From contig NWUY0300020414.1 of NCBI GenBank assembly GCA_004151065.3, positions 46,398-57,927 on the forward strand: a DNA stretch of 11,530 bases. The letters run 5' to 3'. Position numbers and translations under genes: made by a program. Below the pieces are notes generated by a model. The model had not been told where the DNA came from and made no database searches. It saw only the letters and a program-made list of their open reading frames with translations. The DNA is from Larix sibirica (lineage: Eukaryota > Streptophyta > Pinopsida > Pinales > Pinaceae). Of this stretch, positions 1-7,717 are shown one piece after another. Numbering within the stretch: the first letter of the stretch is position 1; each line of letters opens with the position of its first letter.

Positions 1-376
1 TAGCACCAGAAATATCATCAACTATTCATGCTTCATTCCTAACTGAGAGAGGGCTTGTAGAAAGCAACAAACGAGATTCATGCATGAGTCCTCAAATTGC
101 AAAATTGTATAGGTGCCTTGAGGGGAAATAAACGACTCCATAATACCACAAGTGCGGACAACTGGAGAAATGTGCAAGATGATGACATCACATGGGTGAG
201 AAATAAAGGAGAGATTGTGCATGGTACAAATGTCGAGGGCCAAGCACCCATTCCAAAAACTTATACCGCCACCTTGAAATGCAATGTGTAGACAATCCAT
301 GTCAAAAGGTGAGAGGTTAAGGGATCCACCTCCTAAAGGGATGATCCCCCTTTTGAACACACAATCCCATTTCCAA

Positions 377-795
377 CGTAGGACCTTGATTTGTCAGGCT
401 ATCCTCAATCTCATTTTTGTAACGCCTAATATGAATAAGAATCATTTCTTTGATATATTTGAGAAAGTGAATATTTTGACACTGCAACCATCCCTAAATG
501 GAATCTCCATGAGATCAATCTTTACGAGTAGAGTGTATGATCAACAAAGAATCTCCCAAGATAATTTCTTTTGGTAACTTGAGAGTGACTAGATATTCCG
601 CACCTTGCAACAACATATACCATTCATCTTGATTATTTGATATATATGCCCCAATCCCCATGTGAGAGTTGTTAGAAAAATTCCTTCAAATTCCAATAAT
701 ACCCCCCCACCCACTGCACCCGCACCTTCCACCCCTAGGTTTCCTTTTGAGGCACCATCAAAAAAGTATTTATGGCAATTTTTCTAAGATAACCA
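377..795 (-). pseudogene. RNase HI domain of LINE ORF2, copy 1 (frameshifted)
   Basis: The RNase HI domain of a plant LINE, which degrades the RNA strand of RNA-DNA hybrids. Read on the minus strand, all four acidic residues can be placed: Asp in FFDGAS (757-759), Glu in NNQDEWY (623-625), Asp in LGDSLLI (551-553) and the last Asp in KNEIEDSL (401-403). The first Asp is in a different frame from the other three. The break is at a run of seven C on the plus strand (702-708), coding for the glycine-rich loop. After it the second frame is interrupted by three stops (just past the C run, after the SLLIIHSTRKD segment, and a few codons later). So it is dead but recently enough to be read. Confidence 0.85.
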
Positions 796-1108
796 TTTTT
801 TAAATTCTATGGGTGCCTTGTCCAACTTCCAAATGAGGGGACAAGGGGGAGAGAATAGATATTTGGACCAAGGGGAGATCCATAGAATAAAATCACTAAC
901 CCAGGCCTTTCATGAGAGGATAGAGGCTCTGAGGCAAGACCTAAAATATCCCTTTAATGAAGAGTTTCAAGCAGGAGAGCCTTGGCCTTGATAGTAGTAG
1001 ATGAAGATGGGATGCTAACATCCTAAAAAATAAGCATGTTCCTTTCCATCCAAAATTCCAACAGACATACTTTGGGAGGGAATTCCAAATTATTGAAAAG
1101 GTAGGATT

Positions 1109-1130
1109 GAGAGAGAGAGAGAGAGAGAGA
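1109..1130. repeat. (GA)11 microsatellite, copy 1
   Basis: Eleven uninterrupted GA units inside the LINE spacer between zf-RVT and RNase H. The copy at 5334-5355 has exactly the same unit number. Confidence 0.95.
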
Positions 1131-1162
1131 TCTGGTAGTAGTCACACCAATTGCAAAAGATA

Positions 1163-1480
1163 TCACTCTGAACTGGAATGCATGATCAGATTAAATCTCA
1201 TCTCTCTAAGAATAAAATACCAAACAGAACCGACGTAGTCACATTCCAAAAAGTGGTGCTTGGAAGTTTCCTCTTCCATTTTGCATAAAATACACCACAA
1301 GGGGCCTTCAATCATGCACTTCCTGAGATTTTCGGTTGTGAGGACGCGATTATGGGAAAGGACATAATAGAAGACATTAACCTTAAGAAGGTTGTCTTTA
1401 TTCCAAATATTCTTCCACATACATGAATATGGAGGGGATGAAAGAGAGCTAATGAGATTTTGATATCCTTCTTTCACCAT
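1163..1480 (-). pseudogene. zf-RVT domain of LINE ORF2, copy 1
   Basis: The 105-residue open stretch carries the plant reverse-transcriptase zinc-binding domain that normally follows RT in LINE ORF2. Visible signatures are WKNIWNKDNLLKVNVF (about residues 22-37), the LTTENLRKC segment (47-55), and the metal ligands Cys63, Cys66, His75 and Cys80 in the pattern CxxC...HxFxxC, followed by a VW pair. All four ligands are intact. Its first ATG is not a true start: the upstream frame stays open and reads as linker residues (GWGKKETD before MVKEG), as expected for an internal domain. The domain is thought to bind nucleic acid during reverse transcription. Not independently functional. Confidence 0.85.
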
Positions 1481-1566
1481 GTCAGTCTCTTTCTTACCCC
1501 AACCTCTTGTATCCTTTTCAGTGAGATGGGTTGGGGTGATTCCTTGGAGATAGGAGGGAAGAAGCT

Positions 1567-1567
1567 N
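1567..1567. other. Ambiguous base N at end of the duplication
   Basis: A single N sits exactly where identity with 4226-5791 ends and where the LINE reading frame is cut. This is what a contig join or collapsed gap would look like; it could also be a real breakpoint with one uncalled base. Confidence 0.9.
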
Positions 1568-1622
1568 ATGTAACCTTTCTTCCTTTTATATAATATAAAA
1601 ATCTTCTTACTTACAAAAAAAA
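1568..1622 (+). mobile_element. Possible 3' tail of a retroelement (A-run end)
   Basis: Immediately after the N, a T-rich stretch with TATAATATAAAAATC runs into a 9-A tract. This resembles the 3' UTR end and A-tail of a plant LINE or SINE on the plus strand, with everything 5' of it missing. There is no coding sequence or target duplication to confirm it; it could equally be ordinary A+T-rich DNA. Confidence 0.25.
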
Positions 1623-2179
1623 ATAGATACTTTGCCTCATATATATATAGATACATACATAAACTAATTTTATTATTATTATATAGTATTAAGGTTATAT
1701 TGATTTTCGTGAAGTTATATATATATATGAAAACTCAAACAATTATTAATATATAAAATTTAGAGTATATGTAAAATAAGGTCATACATAATAAGTTCAA
1801 AATATTATTATATGCTTTAATACTATATCTATTATAAGTAAATTTTAGAATTCTATTAAGAAATATATGACTATACAGTTTGACATACTATACAAAAAAC
1901 AAAATACAAGTGCATTGCATATATAGAATTAATCTTGAACAAAGACATGCCAATTGTAGATTTTGGAAAAAAATTCTATTCCAATACCAAGTTCCCTAAA
2001 TTCCCTATGTTGCCCCTCTGGGACCATTTTAGGTTGTTACATTGTCCTCTTCATTACCACGACCCTTTAAATATCCAATATAAATAAAGGAGTGTCCTAC
2101 TAGAGAATGTGATCTCTTGGAAAATCCCAAAATTATGTTGTACTTCCTTTCCAAATCATAAGTTATTTTGTTAGATTTT
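1623..2179. other. A+T-rich stretch, no gene seen
   Basis: Bases 1623-1960 are very A+T-rich, with short TA-dinucleotide runs (about 1640-1650 and 1717-1728). Bases 1960-2179 are more mixed and could be 3' sequence of the minus-strand element that lies just above, but I see no reading frame, RNA gene or repeat end. Confidence 0.5.
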
Positions 2180-2503
2180 TTACTTGTTCTCTCTAATCTG
2201 GGCTTCCAATTCCTCTTTCTTTAACATTTTTTTCTCCATTGGCATACTAATGTACTCAACAACCTTATGTATGCCTTCAAGTTGACCAACAAGGTGCCTT
2301 AACACTTTACAAATATCATACAATTGTTCCCTAGGATTACCTCCTAGCATGGAGTGACCATCCATGATAGGGTAGAAGTCTAATACTTTCAAAAGTCCCA
2401 AACTCCACATAAGATTAGGTTGATATAATGTCCACAAAGTATTCTCATTCCACTGTCGAATCAAATGCGAGAGCCAATATCTCCCATGCATTTCTCTCCT
2501 CAT
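2180..2503 (-). pseudogene. Unrecognised ORF with a charged, coiled-coil-like end
   Basis: A 107-codon open stretch on the minus strand that I cannot assign to a family. Its C-terminal third (about residues 62-107) is rich in Lys, Glu, Leu and Met and looks helical, ending in KKEELEAQIRENK. It lies about 660 bases downstream of the RNase H at 2910-3306 in the same orientation. The segment DICKVLRHLVGQLEGI lines up loosely with a segment of the plus-strand downstream ORF (DFKHMLWVVND, then IEGM, about 8306-8356), so it may be a third, very diverged copy of that ORF. The start ATG is arbitrary. Could also be chance. Confidence 0.35.
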
Positions 2504-2589
2504 GCGTTATCTAACCATTCATCTCCCTCATAAGAGACCATGGCCATCACAAAACTCACTTCAACAAAGCTTCAACCAAACAAACAATT

Positions 2590-2909
2590 TCAAAGCACAA
2601 ACCACATTGCATAAACCTCAGACAAGATGCCGTCACAAACAACACCAACAAAGATTATCCCATATGCACAACTTGTGTCCATTGAAACAACTTTAGTTTC
2701 CTCATTAAACATAGCATTGATCAAGTATGTAAGGTTGATGACAGCATGGGGGAGAGTTATAGCTCCACCCTCTCTCCCTACCTGTGTACTCATGCTTGGT
2801 TGCACTTGTCTCTCACTATGCCAATATCCTAGAAACTCTAACTCCATGTTGTGGATGAAAATCAAAATCAATCTTGCATTTACCCTAATTCTATTGTAAT
2901 AAACAAACC
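2590..2909 (-). pseudogene. Region downstream of RNase H, same open frame
   Basis: The frame of the RNase H domain at 2910-3306 stays open past its C-terminal helix for about another 100 codons, to a TGA at the 2590 end. The residues (for example GGAITLPHAVINLTYLI and FNEETKVVSMDTSC) do not match a domain I know. Retained openness over this length suggests former coding sequence rather than 3' UTR. Between 2503 and 2590 the frame is broken by several stops before the next open stretch begins. Confidence 0.4.
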
Positions 2910-3306
2910 TTTGTGGTTCAAGCTCATTTTTAACCAAAAACCCCTTGTCCAAATATGTTTCTTGATTAGCCATATGATATGCATTAGAATTATTTTCCCT
3001 TCAAATATGGAAGAGTTGAACTGAATCGGAAAAAGGAAGAATACCCTTAATTCTTTGTAGTATTCTAGATAAAGTTGATCCACTAAGATCTGTTTCTATT
3101 CTAGCTAGAGAAATAATTAGGTAGGAGTACCCAAAGAACAATGTTGTTCTTATCTGTCTATAAAAAATAAGAGAGATCCCTAGGAAAAGAGCATGAATTT
3201 TTGCTTGTTTATTGGTTGTTCGCCCCAATCCCCAAGCATAATTCAACTATCATTTTCCTTTAGGCGCATAAATAACCCTCCTCATTCCTGCCACCCATCT
3301 CAATGA
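2910..3306 (-). pseudogene. RNase HI domain (catalytically substituted), LINE-derived
   Basis: The plant LINE RNase HI fold is clear on the minus strand: VIYAPKGK, then LNYAWGLGRTTN, a QA-I-ALFLGISLI helix, FGYSYLIISLARIETD, the SRILQRIKGIL helix and FHI-stop-RENN followed by MANQETYLDKG. At three of the four catalytic positions the acid is lost: Glu to Lys (3199-3201), Asp to Tyr in FGYSY (3127-3129) and Asp to Tyr at 2977-2979. The strand carrying the first Asp is unreadable. There are two adjacent stops before LNYAW and one before RENN, yet no frameshift across about 330 bases. It belongs to a different subfamily from the RNase H at 377-795. No RT is found upstream of it. Confidence 0.8.
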
Positions 3307-3611
3307 GTATATATATTTTTAAACATAAATGGGTAATGGTTTTATATTAAACTGTTGAATATCAGTTGAGAAATAACAAAAAATACTTTCCCAACTCCTA
3401 CGAGGAGAAATACGAGTGTCATTAAATCCAAAAATCACCCTACATCTAGTTTATACAAAAAAATCTCCATCCAGTACATATTGATTCGTGCTATATAGAC
3501 GAACATATTGGCCTAACAGAAAAATCAACAAAAAAACATAGTTTGTAAACAAAAAAAGAGATGTTATAATGAAATTCAAAAAACATCTTGAATGAGTCAT
3601 TCCTAAAGGAT
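3307..3611. other. A+T-rich spacer, possibly 3' UTR of the minus-strand element
   Basis: No reading frame is recognisable. On the minus strand it follows the coiled-coil ORF (3612-3999) and precedes the RNase H at 2910-3306, so it should contain the 3' end of one element and the broken 5' edge of the next. I find no clear poly-A tail or target-site duplication. Confidence 0.4.
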
Positions 3612-3999
3612 TTGAGTTCAATGTTATCAATAATAGGTTGATGAACTGAGTCTTCCTTCATTGCCTTCAAATCTTTAGAATGATTGTTTTGGTTGTGGAT
3701 CCCTTGGTCCAGGTTCAATAGACTTTCCACATCTTCCCTTACCTTACGATTTGACCTCCTTGCTCCTTGATATTTCTGTCAATATCGTTAATTATGCTAT
3801 CCAACAAAGAAATATGGTAGGAAATTTTCCTTGGGGATTCTACCACACCTTTAAGTCTATCATCTGTCGTCCTCGTCATTTGCTTGAGGTCTCTAATGTA
3901 AATGAAAACCCTAAAAAAATCCTCTCTTTAGGATGGCATTGCCTTGTCAGGATTACCGATAGCTTGCTGAAGGTTAATCGTTTCCCAAGAGATAATGAA
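3612..3999 (-). pseudogene. Downstream coiled-coil-like ORF, minus-strand copy
   Basis: Unrecognised protein remnant, homologous to the plus-strand stretch about 8230-8600. In one minus frame from 3999 to about 3735 one reads AMPS, a stop, REDFF, IRDLKQM, then ISYHISLLDSIINDIDRN and EQGGQI; after a frameshift near 3735 it continues to AMKEDSVHQP. The plus copy gives MSSWIEIF, IGDFKHM, ITYHISMLDSRIEDIESN, GGQI and EDSVH in the same order. The HIS-LDS-I-DI spacing suggests an amphipathic helix or coiled coil. It follows, in the same orientation, the LINE RNase H at 4602-5020 by about 600 bases. It could be a gag-like or accessory protein of the element; the function is unknown. Confidence 0.6.
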
Positions 4000-4601
4000 A
4001 CTCCCATAAATAAATTTGATTTCTAGCACATCCTCAAGCAAAGATAGTAGAAGCATGGATCAGGGTGAGTCTACCCACATAAGGAAGTAGAGGCCTGACC
4101 AAACCCAAATCCAAGACATATATAAAGTCTCGACACCCATATATAAATTCCTCAACAAACCTAGAAGAGAATTGAAGTCCTATCGTCAAAGCGAGAGAAC
4201 CTTCCGACAGTTCATTCCTCTGAGGTAGCACCAGAAATATCATCAACTATTCATGCTTCATTCCTAACTGAGAGAGGGCTTGTAGAAAGCAACAAACGAG
4301 ATTCATGCATGAGTCCTCAAATTGCAAAATTGTATAGGTGCCTTGAGGGGAAATAAACGACTCCATAATACCACAAGTGCGGACAACTGGAGAAATGTGC
4401 AAGATGATGACATCACATGGGTGAGAAATAAAGGAGAGATTGTGCATGGTACAAATGTCGAGGGCCAAGCACCCATTCCAAAAACTTATACCGCCACCTT
4501 GAAATGCAATGTGTAGACAATCCATGTCAAAAGGTGAGAGGTTAAGGGATCCACCTCCTAAAGGGATGATCCCCCTTTTGAACACACAATCCCATTTCCA
4601 A
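4000..4601 (-). other. LINE region between RNase H and the downstream ORF
   Basis: Follows the RNase H on the minus strand. The part 4352-4384 matches 7730-7762 (plus) at 27 of 33 bases, both coding for a Met-Glu-Ser-Phe-Ile segment, and both sit between an RNase H and the coiled-coil ORF. So this stretch seems to be a shared part of the element, not flanking host DNA. The frames (4034-4246; 4247-4585) are open but of unknown meaning, and no domain is recognised. Confidence 0.45.
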
Positions 4602-5020
4602 CGTAGGACCTTGATTTGTCAGGCTATCCTCAATCTCATTTTTGTAACGCCTAATATGAATAAGAATCATTTCTTTGATATATTTGAGAAAGTGAATATT
4701 TTGACACTGCAACCATCCCTAAATGGAATCTCCATGAGATCAATCTTTACGAGTAGAGTGTATGATCAACAAAGAATCTCCCAAGATAATTTCTTTTGGT
4801 AACTTGAGAGTGACTAGATATTCCGCACCTTGCAACAACATATACCATTCATCTTGATTATTTGATATATATGCCCCAATCCCCATGTGAGAGTTGTTAG
4901 AAAAATTCCTTCAAATTCCAATAATACCCCCCCACCCACTGCACCCGCACCTTCCACCCCTAGGTTTCCTTTTGAGGCACCATCAAAAAAGTATTTATGG
5001 CAATTTTTCTAAGATAACCA
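4602..5020 (-). pseudogene. RNase HI domain of LINE ORF2, copy 2
   Basis: Identical to 377-795, including the frameshift at the C7 run (4927-4933) and the same three in-frame stops. The four catalytic acids fall at 4982-4984, 4848-4850, 4776-4778 and 4626-4628. Having the same inactivating lesions means the duplication happened after the domain died, or that the two are one locus represented twice. Confidence 0.85.
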
Positions 5021-5333
5021 TTTTTTAAATTCTATGGGTGCCTTGTCCAACTTCCAAATGAGGGGACAAGGGGGAGAGAATAGATATTTGGACCAAGGGG
5101 AGATCCATAGAATAAAATCACTAACCCAGGCCTTTCATGAGAGGATAGAGGCTCTGAGGCAAGACCTAAAATATCCCTTTAATGAAGAGTTTCAAGCAGG
5201 AGAGCCTTGGCCTTGATAGTAGTAGATGAAGATGGGATGCTAACATCCTAAAAAATAAGCATGTTCCTTTCCATCCAAAATTCCAACAGACATACTTTGG
5301 GAGGGAATTCCAAATTATTGAAAAGGTAGGATT

Positions 5334-5355
5334 GAGAGAGAGAGAGAGAGAGAGA
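5334..5355. repeat. (GA)11 microsatellite, copy 2
   Basis: Same unit number and flanks as 1109-1130. Confidence 0.95.
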
Positions 5356-5387
5356 TCTGGTAGTAGTCACACCAATTGCAAAAGATA

Positions 5388-5705
5388 TCACTCTGAACTG
5401 GAATGCATGATCAGATTAAATCTCATCTCTCTAAGAATAAAATACCAAACAGAACCGACGTAGTCACATTCCAAAAAGTGGTGCTTGGAAGTTTCCTCTT
5501 CCATTTTGCATAAAATACACCACAAGGGGCCTTCAATCATGCACTTCCTGAGATTTTCGGTTGTGAGGACGCGATTATGGGAAAGGACATAATAGAAGAC
5601 ATTAACCTTAAGAAGGTTGTCTTTATTCCAAATATTCTTCCACATACATGAATATGGAGGGGATGAAAGAGAGCTAATGAGATTTTGATATCCTTCTTTC
5701 ACCAT
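5388..5705 (-). pseudogene. zf-RVT domain of LINE ORF2, copy 2
   Basis: Identical to 1163-1480: Cys63, Cys66, His75 and Cys80 ligands are all present, preceded by the WKNIW...KVNVF segment. Here the upstream coding context is intact through 5792 and onward to the RT thumb, showing the true domain order. Confidence 0.85.
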
Positions 5706-6219
5706 GTCAGTCTCTTTCTTACCCCAACCTCTTGTATCCTTTTCAGTGAGATGGGTTGGGGTGATTCCTTGGAGATAGGAGGGAAGAAGCTCATAATCAT
5801 ATGAAAGTTGATTTGGAACTGCTAGGTGCTTCCATCCCTTCCATTGTCTAGACTACGCCCAATAAAAAAGATCAAAGAGAGATCTATATCCATTAGAGAT
5901 GAGCCAATATTTGATATCCTACAATCTAGGCTTAGTGGAAAGGGGTGCATGTCCAAGAATATTGTCCTCCCACATACAAATTCTTTGTCCATTACTTGAG
6001 ATGCAATATAAATGATCTTGAATGACCAATCCAACTTATTTATAGCGGCCAAAAATAACTAATCCCTTTCCTTCCAACAAACATGCATCCAAACATCGCA
6101 ATCGTAGACGTCACAAATGCTTCTTCCGCAAGATTTCCTTCCACCATTCTTTCTTCCCCAATCAACCTATATAAATTTTTTTCCCCCGTAGCGAGGTTCA
6201 TCAAGCGAGACTCTGTTAT

Positions 6220-6549
6220 GATAGTTTCGCCTTGATCTTGAAAACACCTTACAATTTCCCATTTGATGAGTCGGAATTTCTGTTGATTTGACTTCCCACC
6301 TTGCCATAGGAATCGACAAATTTATTTGCTAATGTTGGCCATCATGCCTGTAGGAGATAGCATAGAAGAGAAGAAGAATAGAGGCAGAGATGAAAGCACA
6401 TATTTTATAATAATAAGATTACCTTCTAGGTTAAGCCATCGGAGTCCCCAGGATTGGACTTTGGCTGCAATATTTTATGAGATTTCCTGTCAATTAGTAG
6501 CTTGGGTTCTCTTCAGAGAAATTGGAACTCTAAGTTATTTGAAAGAGCT
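6220..6549 (-). pseudogene. RT thumb and start of linker, LINE ORF2
   Basis: Continues RT. A short out-of-frame piece reading REPKLLIDRKSHKI is followed by AAKVQSWGLRWLNLEGN, IIIKYVLSSLPLFFFSSM, a stop at 6322-6324, and ICRFLWQGGK with FRLIKWEIV. These match the conserved thumb region of plant LINEs (the stretch with SW-a-RWLSLAGR, LIKSVLSALP and FLWGG). Frame changes around 6470-6550 and the stop show decay. Confidence 0.8.
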
Positions 6550-7014
6550 CTAGTTGATTTGACCACTAAAACCAATAATACAATAAATCTTATGAAGGAT
6601 CCATGGAGAGCAATGCCAATTGTAAATTTTACTTTTTTTGTGTGTGTACCTTTCCCCCCAAAGCGTCCAAAAGGAATTCATAATTTTTTTAAACCAAGTT
6701 TCTTTCATGGAAGAAGCACTTCCCCGAAAGATGGTGTCATCAACAAATTGAGCATGATTTATTGACTTGACCCCTCTCAATATTAGGATTCCAGTCAAAT
6801 TCCTTTTTTCCCTCTCCCTGTTCAACTTTCTACTTAAAGCTTCAACAACAATAAGATAGAGGAAAGAGGAGAGGGGAAAACCTTGCCTTAGTCCCCGAGA
6901 AGCTTGGTTAAAATAGGTGGGGCAGCCATCCACAAGAGTAGTGATCTAAGGTCTATTGATACAAGCTTTAATCCACTTGATAAAGAAATGGGAGAACCTG
7001 AAGTGCCTTAATGA
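6550..7014 (-). pseudogene. Reverse transcriptase palm of LINE ORF2
   Basis: The RT palm of a plant non-LTR retrotransposon. Reading down the minus strand: HFFIKWIKACI, a stop at 6946-6948, VDGCPTYF, the hallmark SRGLRQGFPLSSFLYLIV, EALSRKL, then the catalytic box FVDD (about 6736-6747) equivalent to YADD/FADD, and a Lys-Ser-Lys near the end of the palm. Two catalytic aspartates are intact; the Ala of the box is Val here. The first Met (6931-6933) is internal. The third catalytic Asp, in an earlier motif, lies in the missing 5' part. RT copies the element RNA at the nicked target. Confidence 0.9.
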
Positions 7015-7074
7015 ATATATCATAAAATATATAAATTGATTTATTACAATTTTTAGGATGATTATTTTTTATTG

Positions 7075-7510
7075 AATGAATGAATATTTATTTCGGGGAG
7101 GCAAGTCTAGTGGTGGTGGGGGGGTTTTCTTCTAGACCCTGGTGGAAATGTTGTGGAAACCTTCGCTTGGGAATTATGAAATAACACAAACAATCAATCT
7201 GAATGGTATGCACTTCTATAGGGAGTGGATATAAATTCCTCTCAAAGCTATACAAAATGATCATCCTAGGAGGCTCCTAGATTGTCATACGGAAGGTTCA
7301 TAAAATCTTAAGGAGTAAGGATCCAAATATTGGATGGTTGGAATGTAGAATCATTAGTTTTTTGCAAGTCCCTCTTAGTTAATCTCTATTTCATATATGA
7401 AGGAGAAATTATGAGTATGCAGATCAACTAGACAATCAAGGCGTTAAATTGGTGCAAGGCATGATTGTGCAAAATGGGGCCCCACCTCATAAGAAATGGT
7501 CACCATAACT
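7075..7510 (+). pseudogene. RNase HI domain, plus-strand LINE remnant
   Basis: Plant LINE RNase HI read in pieces: YFGEAS (7089-7106) for the usual YFDGAS, a frame change at a G7 run (7118-7124), FLLDPGGNVVETFAWEL, NNTNNQSEWYALL with the catalytic Glu at 7201-7203, another frame change near 7230, then MIILGGS-stop-IVIRKVHKI, GWLECRIISFL, and YADQLDNQG with the last Asp at 7422-7424. The first Asp and the third (GDS, now GGS at 7272-7274) are Gly. The NNQ-EWY-LL and G7 regions are closely similar in DNA to the RNase H at 4602-5020, so this is the same LINE family on the opposite strand. It begins 60 bases from the broken 5' edge of that element. Confidence 0.8.
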
Positions 7511-7717
7511 ATTCAAATTATGAAGCTAAACTATGAGAGTCAAGGTGGTGGAAGTGGTAGCAAGGAAATGTTTAACATATCAATTCGAACTATGAGGCCA
7601 AATCATTGGAATCATAGTGGTGGAAATGGAAGCAAGTAAGGGTACATGACCCATGCACGCAGTACATCCCACAACTGAGTGTTAAATGCCTCCTCACATG
7701 AATCCATAGGCTCACTC
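7511..7717 (+). other. Spacer between RNase H and downstream ORF
   Basis: Begins just after the RNase H C-terminal frame closes (stop near 7507). It contains two similar short segments: an AATTATGAAGCTAAA-type stretch near 7515 and AACTATGAGGCCAAA near 7589, each followed by GTGGTGGAA (about 7544 and 7618), a degenerate tandem duplication of about 74 bases. No gene recognised. Confidence 0.45.

Larger units (their letters stand above)
1..1566 (-). mobile_element. LINE ORF2 fragment, copy 1 (zf-RVT, RNase H, 3' part)
   Basis: This is the distal half of a plant L1-type LINE ORF2 read on the minus strand: a zinc-binding zf-RVT domain (1163-1480), a spacer, an RNase HI domain (about 377-795), then downstream sequence to the window edge. 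The frame is already open at the internal end (1566), in the linker between RT and zf-RVT, so the element is cut there without its RT. The break falls exactly at the N at 1567. The whole fragment repeats 4226-5791, where the same element continues upstream into RT. The 339-base open frame at 22-360 lies after the RNase H and is probably not a separate gene; part of it (127-159) matches the plus-strand element at 7730-7762. Confidence 0.85.
1..1566. repeat. Perfect 1566-base direct repeat, copy 1
   Basis: Same orientation as 4226-5791 at a constant offset of 4225. Every block I compared is identical, including an 11-unit GA microsatellite, a C7 run and several A/T runs. The left end may continue outside the window. 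The right end coincides with the N at 1567, after which the two copies share nothing. Confidence 0.95.
4226..5791. repeat. Perfect 1566-base direct repeat, copy 2
   Basis: Second copy of 1-1566. Unlike copy 1, both ends are embedded in continuous element sequence: LINE linker above 5791 and the downstream region below 4226. This makes copy 2 the parental-looking context. Confidence 0.95.
4000..7014 (-). mobile_element. LINE ORF2, copy 2 (RT, zf-RVT, RNase H), 5'-truncated
   Basis: The most complete element in the window, read on the minus strand from about 7014: end of the RT fingers and palm, thumb, linker, zf-RVT (5388-5705), RNase H (4602-5020) and a downstream region. The endonuclease and first half of RT are missing: similarity fades within a few codons above HFRFS (6991-7005), and the sequence beyond is A+T-rich. 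This fits either 5' truncation, common in LINEs, or interruption by other sequence. Several stops and frameshifts make it non-functional. The linker is still readable as coding (FVGRKGISYFWPL, WEDNILGHAPLSTKPRL, WLISNGYRSLFDLFYW), confirming that RT and zf-RVT belong to one ORF. The exact 3' end could not be fixed; no target-site duplication was found. Confidence 0.85.

Noticed and set aside
22-360. Open frame of 112 codons, also present at 4247-4585
   Set aside because: It follows the LINE RNase H, has no known domain, and appears twice only because the segment is duplicated. Kept as part of the element, not called as a gene.
284-577. Plus-strand open frames 284-577 and 809-991 (and 4509-4802, 5034-5216)
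   Set aside because: They lie antisense to, or beside, the minus-strand RNase H and have no protein signature; shadow frames.
1474-1656. Minus-strand open frame crossing the N
   Set aside because: It spans the suspected join at 1567 and contains an undefined residue; only its lower end overlaps LINE linker sequence.
2627-2899. Plus-strand open frame of 90 codons
   Set aside because: Antisense to the minus-strand frame that continues in phase from RNase H; no recognisable content.
1-5791. The perfect repeats as LTRs of an LTR retrotransposon
   Set aside because: The repeat contains LINE ORF2 domains (zf-RVT, RNase H), lacks TG...CA ends, and there is no integrase, protease or primer-binding site between the copies.
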